Below are positions 43,569 through 52,497 of a stretch of 64,000 nt of DNA, piece by piece. Numbering within the stretch: the first letter of the stretch is position 1; each line of letters starts with the position of its first letter. The stretch covers positions 1-64,000 of the forward strand of contig CACOKI010000001.1 in the NCBI GenBank assembly GCA_902627735.1. Direction: 5' to 3'. The notes under the pieces were generated by a model. That model did no database searches. It was not told the origin of the DNA and was given only the letters and a program-made list of their open reading frames with translations. The position numbers were made by a program, and so were the translations under genes. The stretch is from an uncultured Pelagibacteraceae bacterium. Its GTDB lineage: Bacteria > Pseudomonadota > Alphaproteobacteria > Pelagibacterales > Pelagibacteraceae.

Positions 43569-44723
43569 ATGACTAAAGAAAATAAATCATTGAAGGTGAA
43601 AACATCTTCAAGACGTAAGTTCTTTAAAACTGCTGCTAAGACTGGTGCTTTAGCTGCAGCCGCTGTTGCAATGCCATATGTTAAGGCAAATGCTGCAACA
43701 ACATTAAAGATGCAAGCTGCATGGCCAAGTGGAGCAAACATCTTTTTTGAAATGGCTGGAGACTATTGCAACATGGTTAAAGAAATGTCTGGAGGTTCTC
43801 TTCAGATCGATCTTCAACCGGTTGGTGCAGTTGTAAAGACTTCAGAAATCGGACAAGCAGTAAGTTCTGGTGTAGTAGATATGGGGCACTGGGTGACAGC
43901 ATATTGGTATGGTAAAAATCCTGCTGCATCATTATTTGGAACTGGTCCTTCATATGGTATGTCATCTCAAGAAGTTATGGGATGGATGGAGTATGGCGGA
44001 GGAAGAAAATTATATGACGAAACTCTTGCAAAAGTAGGTTTTGATTATGTTGGATTTTTCCATATGCCTATGCCAGCTCAGCCTTTTGGTTGGTTCAAAA
44101 AGAACGTAACTAAAGTATCTGATGTTAAAGGTATGAAGTACAGAACGGTTGGTCTAGCGACTAACGTTTTAACTGCAATGGGAATGGTAGTTAGACAATT
44201 ACCAGGTGGTGAAATTCAGCCAGCTATGAAAACTGGTTTGATTGAAGCTGCTGAGTTTAACAACCCAACTTCAGACTCTCAATTTGGTATGCAAGACGTT
44301 TCTAAGCATTATCACTTAGGAAGTTTCCACCAATCTCAGGAGATGTTTGAAATACCAGTTAACAAAAAAACATTTAATAGTTTATCACCAGCACACCAAG
44401 CAATATTGAAAAATGCTGCTTATGCTGCAAACAGTGATAACTACTTTAAAGCTTTAGTAAGATACTCAGCTGACTTAGCTAAGTTGATGAATGAGCATAA
44501 AGTAAATGTGTATCAAACTTCTGATGAAATTTTAGCTCAACAATTAAAAGGTTGGGATAAAGTAATCGGTGATTTTAATAAGAAAGATCCTTTCTTTAAG
44601 AAAATTGTTGATTCTCAGAAAGCATATGCGAAGAGAGTAATGAAATACTTGCTGATGAATCAGCCTAATTACAAACTTGCATATGAAAATGAGTTTGGAC
44701 CAATTGCAAAAGTTAAGTTATAA
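43569..44723 (+). CDS. dctP: TRAP transporter solute-binding protein (DctP/TakP-type), Tat-exported
   Basis: A 384-residue periplasmic binding protein. The twin-arginine signal SSRRKFFKTAA is followed by a hydrophobic stretch ending VKANAA, indicating folded export. The mature domain has LQPVGAVVKTSEIG, the conserved substrate-carboxylate arginine region KGMKYRTVG, and LPGGEIQPAMKTGLIEAAEF, as in the TakP/lactate-binding subgroup for 2-oxo or 2-hydroxy acids. Less AT-biased codon choice and a full Shine-Dalgarno imply high expression. A terminator separates it from the permease genes. Confidence 0.9.
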   Translation: MTKENKSLKVKTSSRRKFFKTAAKTGALAAAAVAMPYVKANAATTLKMQAAWPSGANIFFEMAGDYCNMVKEMSGGSLQIDLQPVGAVVKTSEIGQAVSSGVVDMGHWVTAYWYGKNPAASLFGTGPSYGMSSQEVMGWMEYGGGRKLYDETLAKVGFDYVGFFHMPMPAQPFGWFKKNVTKVSDVKGMKYRTVGLATNVLTAMGMVVRQLPGGEIQPAMKTGLIEAAEFNNPTSDSQFGMQDVSKHYHLGSFHQSQEMFEIPVNKKTFNSLSPAHQAILKNAAYAANSDNYFKALVRYSADLAKLMNEHKVNVYQTSDEILAQQLKGWDKVIGDFNKKDPFFKKIVDSQKAYAKRVMKYLLMNQPNYKLAYENEFGPIAKVKL

Positions 44724-44744
44724 TTAACTTTTGATACATTTTTT

Positions 44745-44768
44745 AAAGGGGGCCTCGGCCCCCTTTTT
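44745..44768 (+). terminator. Strong terminator between dctP and dctQ
   Basis: The stem AAAGGGGGC pairs with GCCCCCTTT around a CTCG tetraloop, followed by TTTTTATTTG. It lies 22 bases after the dctP stop and 41 bases before dctQ. Just before it, a 9-bp inverted repeat (44708-44716 with 44724-44732) spans the dctP stop codon. Partial termination here would give much more dctP than dctQM transcript, as expected for a binding protein. Confidence 0.88.
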
Positions 44769-44808
44769 ATTTGATTATTTAAGAACAATTCAATAAAAGT
44801 TTATATCT

Positions 44809-45402
44809 ATGATGAGATCTTACATAAAATTTGCTGATCGTTTAAGTGTCTCAATGGGTAAAGCTTTTTCATGGTGTATTGTAATTTTAATGGGTGGAAC
44901 TTGCTATGAAGTTTTTATGGCATACGCTTTGAATGCACCTACTTTATGGAATTTTGATTTTAGTCTTCAGATGTATGGTGCGATCTTTATGATGGCTGGA
45001 GCATATACTTTATGTACTGAAGCACATGTAAGAGGAGATGTAATTTACAGATTATTTTCTCAAAGAACACAAGCTTGGATAGATGTAATTTTATATTTTA
45101 TTTTCTTTTTTCCTGGTGTTCTTGCATTAGCCTTTTATGGTTACGAATATGCAGCACTAGCTTGGAAAATAAAAGAAACTAGTTGGAATAGCCCAGCTCA
45201 AATTCAAATTTACATGGCAAAATCCTTAATACCATTATCTGGTAGTCTTTTAACTCTTCAAGGTATTGGAGAAGTATTTAGATGTATAATTTGTATACAA
45301 ACTGGGAGTTGGCCTGAAAGAGGTACAGAGCGTGATGCTGAGGAAACGGAGAAGGTGTTAATGAGAACTTCACAACAAGGAAATAAAGAAGATGTTATTT
45401 AG
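44809..45402 (+). CDS. dctQ: TRAP transporter small permease
   Basis: A 197-residue protein with four membrane helices (about residues 15-36, 55-73, 91-115 and 140-160). It has RGDVIYRLFSQRTQAWIDV in the family position and a C-terminal acidic tail. DctQ is the small membrane subunit of the tripartite transporter. It overlaps dctM by 11 bases, showing translational coupling. Confidence 0.92.
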   Translation: MMRSYIKFADRLSVSMGKAFSWCIVILMGGTCYEVFMAYALNAPTLWNFDFSLQMYGAIFMMAGAYTLCTEAHVRGDVIYRLFSQRTQAWIDVILYFIFFFPGVLALAFYGYEYAALAWKIKETSWNSPAQIQIYMAKSLIPLSGSLLTLQGIGEVFRCIICIQTGSWPERGTERDAEETEKVLMRTSQQGNKEDVI

Positions 45403-46753
45403 TCTAACAAATCCTGAAGTCGCGATTATGATGATGGGAATATTTTTATTCGCTGTATTATTAGGTTTCCCAATAGCATTTACTTTGATGGCCATGGGAT
45501 TAGGTTTTGGATATTATGCTTATTTTGATCCAACCAAAATGGAACATTTTTTTGATAATAGGATATTCCAACTTTTTGTTCAAAATACTTATACCGTTAT
45601 GGATAATAATGTATTAACCGCGGTCCCACTCTTTTTATTCATGGGATATTTAGTCGAAAGAGCTGGCATTGTAGCAAAATTATTTTTTGCAATTAGGTTA
45701 GCTTCTCATAAACTTCCGGCTTCAATGGCTGTAGCTGCTTTGATTACCTGTGCATTATTTTCAACGGCTACAGGTATTATTGGTGCAGTAGTTACTTTAA
45801 TGGGTTTACTTGCATGGCCGGCAATGATTAAGGCGGGTTATGATAAGAAGTTTGCTTCTGGAATAATTTGTTCTGGTGGATGTTTGGGTATCTTAATTCC
45901 ACCAAGTATTATGTTGATTGTATATTCTGTAATTGCTCAATTATCACCATTAAGGTTATTTGCTGCTGCAATTTTTCCAGGATTGATGTTAGCAGGACTT
46001 TATATAGGATATGCAATATTTAGAGCTTGGCTAAATCCATCAATTGCTCCAAAACCTGCTGCAGAAGAAATTCCTCCAACGGGAGTTATTATGAAAGAAG
46101 TTCTTGTTTCTTTCTTACCTTTGTTTTCTCTAATAATTTTAGTTTTAGGTACGATTCTCGCTGGTATTGCTACACCAGCTGAGGCTGCTGCGGTAGGTGC
46201 TTTTGGATCATTAGTGCTTTCTTATTTTTATAAAACATTAAAGTGGAAAAATTTTAAAGAGTCAGTGTTTCTTACTGCAAAAACAACTGCTATGATTATG
46301 TGGTTATTTATTGGTTCATGGACATTTGCTTCAGTATTTTCTTATCTAGGTGGTCATGAAGTTTTTGAACATTTTTTTAAATCTTTAAATTTACAACCAT
46401 GGCAATTCTTGGTTATTACTCAATTAATTATCTTTTTATTAGGTTGGCCTTTGGAATGGACGGAGATTTTAATTATTTTTGTTCCCATCTTTTTACCACT
46501 TGTAGAATTTTTTGGAGTCAATCCATATTTTTTTGCTATGTTAATTGCTTTAAATCTACAAACCTCATTTTTGACACCACCCATGGCGATGTCAGCTTAT
46601 TATTTAAAAGGAGTTCAATCAAAGAATGTTGAGCTAATGCAGATTTTTAGTGGAATAATGCCTTTTTTAGCTATTGTAATTTTAGCAATGGTTTTAATGT
46701 ATTTATTCCCCGGAATAGCACTTTGGTTACCAGAGACATTATTTGCAAATTAA
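45392..46753 (+). CDS. dctM: TRAP transporter large permease
   Basis: A 453-residue protein with about 12 membrane helices. Family motifs: FLFAVLLGFPIAFTLMAMG near the N-terminus, VPLFLFMGYLVERAGI, GCLGILIPPSIMLIVY, and GIATPAEAAAVGAFG. It is the ion-coupled translocation subunit using a sodium gradient. With dctP/dctQ it should import a carboxylate matching the hydroxy/oxo-acid enzymes upstream; the amidase gene follows 6 bases downstream. Confidence 0.95.
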   Translation: MLFSLTNPEVAIMMMGIFLFAVLLGFPIAFTLMAMGLGFGYYAYFDPTKMEHFFDNRIFQLFVQNTYTVMDNNVLTAVPLFLFMGYLVERAGIVAKLFFAIRLASHKLPASMAVAALITCALFSTATGIIGAVVTLMGLLAWPAMIKAGYDKKFASGIICSGGCLGILIPPSIMLIVYSVIAQLSPLRLFAAAIFPGLMLAGLYIGYAIFRAWLNPSIAPKPAAEEIPPTGVIMKEVLVSFLPLFSLIILVLGTILAGIATPAEAAAVGAFGSLVLSYFYKTLKWKNFKESVFLTAKTTAMIMWLFIGSWTFASVFSYLGGHEVFEHFFKSLNLQPWQFLVITQLIIFLLGWPLEWTEILIIFVPIFLPLVEFFGVNPYFFAMLIALNLQTSFLTPPMAMSAYYLKGVQSKNVELMQIFSGIMPFLAIVILAMVLMYLFPGIALWLPETLFAN

Positions 46754-46759
46754 TTTTGA

Positions 46760-48088
46760 ATGACAGATATATTTTCTTTAAGTCTTGAGGAACTAGCATC
46801 GAAAATAAAAGATGCCCAGCTTTCTTCTGTTGAAGTTTGTGAAAAATATATTGAAAGAATAGATAAATTTGAAAAAGATATTAAAGCTTGGGCACATTTT
46901 GATAAAAAAGTTTTATTAGAAAAAGCAACTGAGGCGGATGACTATAGAAAGTCAGGAAAACCTGTTGGACCACTTCATGGAGTACCTATAGCAGTTAAAG
47001 ATATAATTGGGACTGTTGATATGCCAACAGAATGTGGAACGGTTATAAGAAAAGGAAAATCATATTCTCAAAACGCAGAGATAGTTGATTTACTCCATTC
47101 CTCTGGAGCAATTGTTATGGGTAAAACAGCTACTTCGGAACTTGCTTATCTAGGACCACCATCTACAACAAACCCTCATGATAAAACTAGAACACCTGGA
47201 GGATCTTCAAGTGGATCTGCAGCGTCTGTTGCTTCTTTTATGGCACCAGCCTCAATCGGCTCTCAGACCGGAGGGTCAATAATAAGACCAGCATCTTATT
47301 GTGGAGTAGTGGGATATAAACCTACTTATGGACTAATCTCAAGAAATGGTGTTTTGAGAACTTCATACAGCTTAGATCACATGGGCGTATTTGGTAGAAA
47401 AGTAGAAGATGTAGCCATGTTGGCAAAAGTATTAATTAAAAAAGATAAATTTGATCCTGCAACAATTCATTATTCAACTGAAAATATGTTAACAGAAACA
47501 AAAAAGGGACCTTTGTTTGAACCTAAATTTATTTTCTATAAAACTGATTATTGGAAAATAATTGATAAAAAATCTAGAGAGTCATTTGAATATTTTATTA
47601 AGTCATTTAAAAAAAATATTGAGATTTTTGATACTCCCTCATACTTTAAAGACATTCATAAATATCATCAAATAATTCATGAAACAGATTTAGCAAATAA
47701 TTTTTCAGTGTATTTTAAAAAATTCAAAAAAAAACTTTCTAAATATATGCAAGATGCAATTACAAAAGGAAATAATCATTCAGCAAAAGAATATGCTGAA
47801 GCAATAGATTTTATGAAAAGAAGCTACGAATCTTACGAAGAAGTATTTGAAGATTATCATGGAGTCTTATCTCCTTCTAGCCCAGGGGTAGCACCAAAAG
47901 GTTTGAAAAGCACGGGTACAGCAGAGTTTAATAAAGTTTGGTCTTATCTAGGAACACCGTGTATTTCGCTCCCTTTACTTGAAGGTGAAAATAATTTACC
48001 ATTAGGAGTTCAATTAATTGGTAATAAATATGATGACCATAGATTTTTAGGTGTTGCCAGATGGTTAGAAAAAGAATGTGAGGAATAA
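46760..48088 (+). CDS. Amidase signature family hydrolase
   Basis: A 442-residue enzyme with the Ser-cisSer-Lys catalytic set: VAVKDIIGT (Lys), TPGGSSSGSAAS (cis-Ser) and GSQTGGSIIRPAS (nucleophile Ser). Like GatA and other amidase-signature proteins it hydrolyses an amide, but it is not in a gatCAB context. Position 6 bases after dctM suggests it cleaves an imported amide or acts on a transported substrate. Ends EKECEE. Confidence 0.88.
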   Translation: MTDIFSLSLEELASKIKDAQLSSVEVCEKYIERIDKFEKDIKAWAHFDKKVLLEKATEADDYRKSGKPVGPLHGVPIAVKDIIGTVDMPTECGTVIRKGKSYSQNAEIVDLLHSSGAIVMGKTATSELAYLGPPSTTNPHDKTRTPGGSSSGSAASVASFMAPASIGSQTGGSIIRPASYCGVVGYKPTYGLISRNGVLRTSYSLDHMGVFGRKVEDVAMLAKVLIKKDKFDPATIHYSTENMLTETKKGPLFEPKFIFYKTDYWKIIDKKSRESFEYFIKSFKKNIEIFDTPSYFKDIHKYHQIIHETDLANNFSVYFKKFKKKLSKYMQDAITKGNNHSAKEYAEAIDFMKRSYESYEEVFEDYHGVLSPSSPGVAPKGLKSTGTAEFNKVWSYLGTPCISLPLLEGENNLPLGVQLIGNKYDDHRFLGVARWLEKECEE

Positions 48089-48093
48089 ATTAA

Positions 48094-48270
48094 ATGAATA
48101 AAATTACAACTATCATTGGTTTATCATTCGCTGTGTTCTTTTTAATTGGATTAGCAACTACTTTAACAAGATCCATGATGATTGGTTTTTTAGATGTTAT
48201 TCCAGTCTATTTATTAATGGGCGCAGCTATCATAATGATGGTATATGAGGCTTTCTTTGATAAAAGTTAG
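48094..48270 (+). CDS. Small two-helix membrane protein
   Basis: A 58-residue protein starting at ATG 48094, 5 bases after the amidase stop. Two hydrophobic helices (about residues 5-21 and 32-50) are joined by a short linker LTRSMMIGFLDV. It is short but lies in frame with the operon spacing and has a complete stop before the next gene. Function unknown; it may be an accessory of the TRAP/amidase operon. Confidence 0.6.
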   Translation: MNKITTIIGLSFAVFFLIGLATTLTRSMMIGFLDVIPVYLLMGAAIIMMVYEAFFDKS

Positions 48271-48281
48271 ATCTTTTAAAA

Positions 48282-49187
48282 TTGAAAAATTTCAAAATTA
48301 ATATTTTTCCATTATCACTATTATTTATCCAGCCAATTTTTATGGCTAGTAATTTAGTAGTAGCAAGAGGAGGTGTAGAGTTTGTTCCTCCAATCTCACT
48401 TGCTTTTTGGAGGTGGACAGTTGTTTTTTTAATTCTACTACCCTTTACATATTTAAGTTTAAAAAAAAATTTTAATATAATCAAAAAAGAATATAAAAAA
48501 TTGTTTTTTTTAGGATCAATGGGATGTGGTGTGTGCGGAGCCTTCCCTTTTTTGGCCGGTGAAACTACCACAGTAATTAATATGGGAATTATTTATACAT
48601 CTTCCCCTGTATTTATAATTTTGATTTCATATTTTTTTTTTAACGAAAAAATTAATTTAATTAAAATAATTGGGTTGATTACTTGTTTAATAGGAGTGTT
48701 TATAATTATAATAAAAGGTGACGTAGATTTATTAGTAAATTTACAATTTACTATTGGTGATCTTTGGATGTTAGCAGCAGCAATTGGTTGGGCACTATAT
48801 TCTATTTATTTATTTTATTGGAATTCTAAATTAAAAATTTTTGAAAGATTTACTCTTATATCATTTTTTGGTGCCTTAAGCTTATTACCTTTTTATATTG
48901 GGGAAGAAATTTTTTATAAGCAGACGGTTTTTATTCCTGAATTTTATTCATGGGTAATATTTGCAGCTATCTCACCAGGGATAATTGCTTTTACACTTTA
49001 TACCATGGCTCAAAAAAAGTTAGGTGCATCTTTGACAGGTTTCACGCTTTATGTTTTTACAGTTTATGGAGCAATTTATGGATATTTTTTATTTGATGAA
49101 AAATTTGAAATTTATCATTTAGTAGGAACTATTTTAGTATTTTTTGGCATATACTTAGCAAAAAAAATTAATGTTAAAAAAATTTAG
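48282..49187 (+). CDS. EamA/DMT-family permease
   Basis: A 301-residue protein with ten predicted membrane helices in the two EamA repeats. FIQPIFMASNLVVARGGVEF with SLAFWRW, and the second-half GALSLLPFYIG, PGIIAFTLYTMAQKKLG and LVGTILVFFGIYLAKK, fit drug/metabolite transporters. Substrate unknown. The start is a TTG at 48282 (KNFKINIFPL). It overlaps the alpha/beta hydrolase by 17 bases. Confidence 0.88.
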   Translation: MKNFKINIFPLSLLFIQPIFMASNLVVARGGVEFVPPISLAFWRWTVVFLILLPFTYLSLKKNFNIIKKEYKKLFFLGSMGCGVCGAFPFLAGETTTVINMGIIYTSSPVFIILISYFFFNEKINLIKIIGLITCLIGVFIIIIKGDVDLLVNLQFTIGDLWMLAAAIGWALYSIYLFYWNSKLKIFERFTLISFFGALSLLPFYIGEEIFYKQTVFIPEFYSWVIFAAISPGIIAFTLYTMAQKKLGASLTGFTLYVFTVYGAIYGYFLFDEKFEIYHLVGTILVFFGIYLAKKINVKKI

Positions 49188-49989
49188 GAACAATTTGCTG
49201 TTATTTTTTCAAATTATTATTCTAATTTATTTTGTAATTTTAATTTTGCTTTATTTTTATCAAAGAAATCTTATGTACCATCCCAATGAAAATAATTATT
49301 TTGATGACAAATTATCTGTTTATATTGAAAAGGTAAAAATTAATACAGATGATAATATCGAGTTACTAGGCTGGTATCATGAAAAAGATTTAAAAAAAAA
49401 CAAGACCCTTTTGTTTTTCCATGGTAATGCTGGTTCTCTTGAAAATAGGATTCATAAGTTAAATCATTTCCGTCAAATGGACATAAATTTTTTGATAATC
49501 GCATGGAGAGGTTTTAGTGGCAACAAAGGTAATCCATCTGAAAAAGGTCTTTATGAAGACGGTAGAAGTGCAATTAAATGGTTGTTTAATAAAGGTATAG
49601 ATGAGGAAAATATTATTATTTATGGTGAGTCGCTGGGAACGGGAGTTGCAACTCATTTGGCTCAAAATAAAAATTTTGCTGGCATCATATTAGAAACTCC
49701 TTTTACATCAATGATTGATGCTGCTAAAAATTTTTATCCATATATTCCAGTTGGTTTATTACTAAAAGATAAGTTTGATAATAAAAGTAAAATTAAAAAT
49801 ATTAATTCTCCAGTTTTAATAATGCATGGTGAAGCCGATCAAATAGTACCTTTTTTCATGGGAAAAAAAATGTATGAAATCGCAAATGAACCAAAATATT
49901 CTTATTTTACAAAACATGACAATCATATGATGGAATATGATGAAAATCTTTTAAAAGCCCTAAATTCTTTTTTTAAAAGTTTAAATTAA
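49171..49989 (+). CDS. Membrane-anchored alpha/beta hydrolase (BEM46/YfhR-like)
   Basis: A 272-residue protein. N-terminal hydrophobic anchor at residues 8-31, then an alpha/beta-hydrolase domain with oxyanion region LLFFHGNAGSLENR, nucleophile elbow YGESLGTG, acid region MHGEADQIVP, and catalytic histidine in KHDNHMMEY. BEM46-type hydrolases are serine esterases of unknown substrate, often envelope-located. It overlaps the EamA gene by 17 bases. Confidence 0.87.
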   Translation: MLKKFRNNLLLFFQIIILIYFVILILLYFYQRNLMYHPNENNYFDDKLSVYIEKVKINTDDNIELLGWYHEKDLKKNKTLLFFHGNAGSLENRIHKLNHFRQMDINFLIIAWRGFSGNKGNPSEKGLYEDGRSAIKWLFNKGIDEENIIIYGESLGTGVATHLAQNKNFAGIILETPFTSMIDAAKNFYPYIPVGLLLKDKFDNKSKIKNINSPVLIMHGEADQIVPFFMGKKMYEIANEPKYSYFTKHDNHMMEYDENLLKALNSFFKSLN

Positions 49990-50038
49990 GCCACAATCTA
50001 AACAAAGATAATTCCAATTTTTTTTTTAGGTTAACAGA

Positions 50039-50602
50039 ATGAAAAATATTTTTTTATTTTTTATTTCGTACTTTTTTTTGACAAATTTTGTCTATTCTCA
50101 AGACAAGTTTTTTCAACCTGATGATCTTTTTCATATTGATCATATGGATTCACATAATAAAGAATTTACTTTATATTTTAAGGGCAGAGAAAAATCTATT
50201 TTAGCAAGAGGTGAAGAAAGCAATTATATAAATGACTACCCAAAAGATCTTTACATATATAATCATTCAACAGAATCATCTTCCCCTCTGATTTCTTATG
50301 ATTGGTTCCCTTCTCAAGCTAAATATTTTTTACAGGAATATGACTTTCCAGTATTTCCTGATGATTTTGCTTATTATTTGTTAAAAGATAATAAAACATT
50401 AGTAATGATAAGTGCGGTTAAAAGTTTAAATGCGAATTTCAAATATGATATAAAAAATAAAAAACTGGAGCTTTACCCAACAACTGGTAAATTTGATTTT
50501 ATTATCTCATCATTCTCTAAAGATTGTGGATATTATAAATTTAAAGATAATTACAAGTGTAATATTTATAAACCTTTGATTTCTAGTAATTTAATTAATT
50601 AA
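50039..50602 (+). CDS. Secreted hypothetical protein
   Basis: A 187-residue protein with a signal peptide (residues 1-20, FLFFISYFFLTNFVYS, cleaved before QDKFF). The mature part is aromatic-rich with charged turns and two cysteines near the C-terminus (SKDCGYYKFKDNYKCNIY) likely forming a disulfide. No family recognised. It follows the alpha/beta hydrolase by 49 bases and overlaps ftsY convergently by 8 bases. Confidence 0.6.
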   Translation: MKNIFLFFISYFFLTNFVYSQDKFFQPDDLFHIDHMDSHNKEFTLYFKGREKSILARGEESNYINDYPKDLYIYNHSTESSSPLISYDWFPSQAKYFLQEYDFPVFPDDFAYYLLKDNKTLVMISAVKSLNANFKYDIKNKKLELYPTTGKFDFIISSFSKDCGYYKFKDNYKCNIYKPLISSNLIN

Positions 50603-51512
50603 TTTGTGTAAAAGCTTCAGCAAATTTTTCTGCGTCAAATATCTGTAGATCATCTTCTTTTTCACCCAAACCTAACGCGATAAGAGGGATCTTGTATTTC
50701 TTTGCTAGAGCTAGAAGAATACCACCTTTTGCTGTTCCATCTAATTTAGTCATGATCATACCTGTTATAGGAATTATTTTATTAAATTCTTCAACTTGAT
50801 TGATTACATTTTGTCCTGAGGTTGCATCTAAAACTAAAATTACATTGTGTGGTGCATCAGGGTCTATTTTTTTTGTGACATTTGCAATTTTTTTATATTC
50901 TTCCATTAAATTTTTTTTATTTTGGAGTCTTCCAGCTGTATCAATTAAAACTTGATTAAAGTTATTTCTTAAAGCCTCCTCAACAGCTTTATATGCAACA
51001 GATGCTGGATCGGATCCTTGTGATGATTTAATTATTTTAATATCAATTTTTTTAGCCCAGTTTTCTAATTGTTCAATTGCAGCAGCTCGAAAAGTATCGG
51101 AAGCTGCAAACATTACCTTATTTCCATTAGTTTTTAAAATTTTACCAATTTTTCCTATAGTGGTCGTTTTACCAACACCGTTTACGCCTGAAATTAAAGT
51201 CGCGCTAAGCTTATCTTTTTTTTCGAAAAAATAATTATTTTCTAAAGGCTTCATTAAAGAAATAATATATTCTTTTAAAATAAGATTTATTTCGGTTGTT
51301 AAATCTTTTTTTGGATCAATTTTTTTAGTTGAAATAATTTCTTTTATTTCAGATGCTGCTTCTATACCTACATCTGACTGGATTAAAAATTCTTCTATTT
51401 TATCTAAGTTTTTATCATCTATTTCTTTTTTTATAATTATTTCTTTTATTCCTGAAGAAAGTGCTGAGGCACTTTTTTTAAAACCAATTTTAAATTTATC
51501 AAAAATTCCCAT
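50595..51512 (-). CDS. ftsY: Signal recognition particle receptor FtsY
   Basis: A 305-residue SRP-GTPase with N and G domains: GVNGVGKTTTIGKIG (G1), DTFRAAAIEQL (G2), LIDTAGR (G3), TKLDG (G4) and GLGEKEDDL. The long acidic A domain of E. coli FtsY is missing; the protein begins with the compact N domain (GIFDKFKIGFKKSASALSSG). It receives SRP-ribosome complexes, and its partner ffh lies 1 kb away on the opposite strand. It overlaps dapF by one base. Confidence 0.95.
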   Translation of the reverse strand: MGIFDKFKIGFKKSASALSSGIKEIIIKKEIDDKNLDKIEEFLIQSDVGIEAASEIKEIISTKKIDPKKDLTTEINLILKEYIISLMKPLENNYFFEKKDKLSATLISGVNGVGKTTTIGKIGKILKTNGNKVMFAASDTFRAAAIEQLENWAKKIDIKIIKSSQGSDPASVAYKAVEEALRNNFNQVLIDTAGRLQNKKNLMEEYKKIANVTKKIDPDAPHNVILVLDATSGQNVINQVEEFNKIIPITGMIMTKLDGTAKGGILLALAKKYKIPLIALGLGEKEDDLQIFDAEKFAEAFTQIN

Positions 51513-52336
51513 TATAACTTTATCTTAATTTCTTTTATATCTGAAACAGGACCCTTCATATGAATAGAATCTTTTTCATCAATTGAAATTGTTAATTTCC
51601 CATTTTCGAATTCTACATCAGTTTTATTATCAGTTAGATTATTTGATTTGCTAGCAAAAACTGTTGCACATGCAGCAGTACCACATGCTTTAGTTAAACC
51701 AGCTCCTCTCTCCCATACCTTTACTTTAATTAGGTTCTTATTAATAATTTGGGCGATTGTAACATTACTTTTTTCTGGAAAAATTTTATGATTTTCAATA
51801 AAGGGACCAATTTTTTCAATATCAAAATTACCTATATCATTAACAAAAAAAATCACATGTGGATTGCCAACATTGACTGCTATACCACCAAAATATTCCT
51901 TATTATCTTTATCATTAATTTTAATATTTAAATTTTTTGTATTTAATTTTTCTGATAAAGGTATTTCATTCCACTCAGTTTTTGCTTTGCCAATTTCCGT
52001 TGTAACAATGTTATTTCCCAGTATTTCAGATTTTAAATTCCCAGACAAAGTTTTTAAGTTTACAACTTTGGTATCTAGTTCTTTTGAGATGAGGTCTGCA
52101 ACACATCTAGTCCCATTACCACATGCTCCTGACTCTCCACCATCAGAATTATAAAATTTTAAGTAAGCGTCAGAAGTTTTATGTTTTTCAATTAATATTA
52201 ATTGATCACAACCTATAAAATTTCTATCACAAATTTTAATTATTTGTTCTTTAGTTAAATTGGTAATTTTCTGTCTATTATCAATAATAACAAAATCATT
52301 ACCTAATCCATCCATTTTAAATGCATTAATGTCCAT
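51512..52336 (-). CDS. dapF: Diaminopimelate epimerase
   Basis: A 274-residue enzyme converting LL-DAP to meso-DAP for lysine and peptidoglycan. The two active-site cysteines are in SGACGNGTRC and TKACGTAACA. GLGNDFVIID opens the protein. It is followed directly by ftsY (one-base overlap). In many alphaproteobacteria a MiaB/MtaB-type methylthiotransferase sits between these two genes, and it is absent here. It diverges from ffh over the structured leader region. Confidence 0.95.
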   Translation of the reverse strand: MDINAFKMDGLGNDFVIIDNRQKITNLTKEQIIKICDRNFIGCDQLILIEKHKTSDAYLKFYNSDGGESGACGNGTRCVADLISKELDTKVVNLKTLSGNLKSEILGNNIVTTEIGKAKTEWNEIPLSEKLNTKNLNIKINDKDNKEYFGGIAVNVGNPHVIFFVNDIGNFDIEKIGPFIENHKIFPEKSNVTIAQIINKNLIKVKVWERGAGLTKACGTAACATVFASKSNNLTDNKTDVEFENGKLTISIDEKDSIHMKGPVSDIKEIKIKL

Positions 52337-52358
52337 ATATAGTTATTTAACTTATTTA

Positions 52359-52386
52359 TTGACTTTTTGAACCTCTATTATATTTT
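52359..52386 (+). promoter_or_regulatory. Candidate ffh promoter
   Basis: TTGACT at 52359-52364 and TATTTT at 52381-52386 with 16 bases between them. Transcription would start near 52393, exactly where the GC-rich structured leader begins. Spacing and match are good but the -10 is weaker than the tRNA promoter in this window. Confidence 0.4.
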
Positions 52387-52392
52387 GTGCCA

Positions 52393-52478
52393 GTTTCCGC
52401 AAAAACATTAAATTTGCGGTGTCTTTGGAAACAAAGAGATCGACACTAGTCAGCGAGGGTTCGCCCACTAGTGCGATT
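52393..52478 (+). other. GC-rich two-hairpin leader upstream of ffh (candidate structured RNA)
   Basis: Hairpin A: CCGCAAA (52397-52403) pairs with TTTGCGG (52413-52419) around a 9-base loop, with GTTT (52393-52396) pairing to AAAC (52429-52432) outside. Hairpin B: GATCG (52438-52442) with CGATT (52474-52478), then after one bulged A, CACTAGT (52444-52450) with ACTAGTG (52467-52473), then GCGA (52453-52456) with TCGC (52461-52464) and a GGGT loop; 16 pairs in all. Its GC content contrasts with the AT-rich surroundings. It ends 19 bases before the ffh ATG. Confidence 0.6.
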
Positions 52479-52497
52479 ACTAATGCGTGTAATAAAT

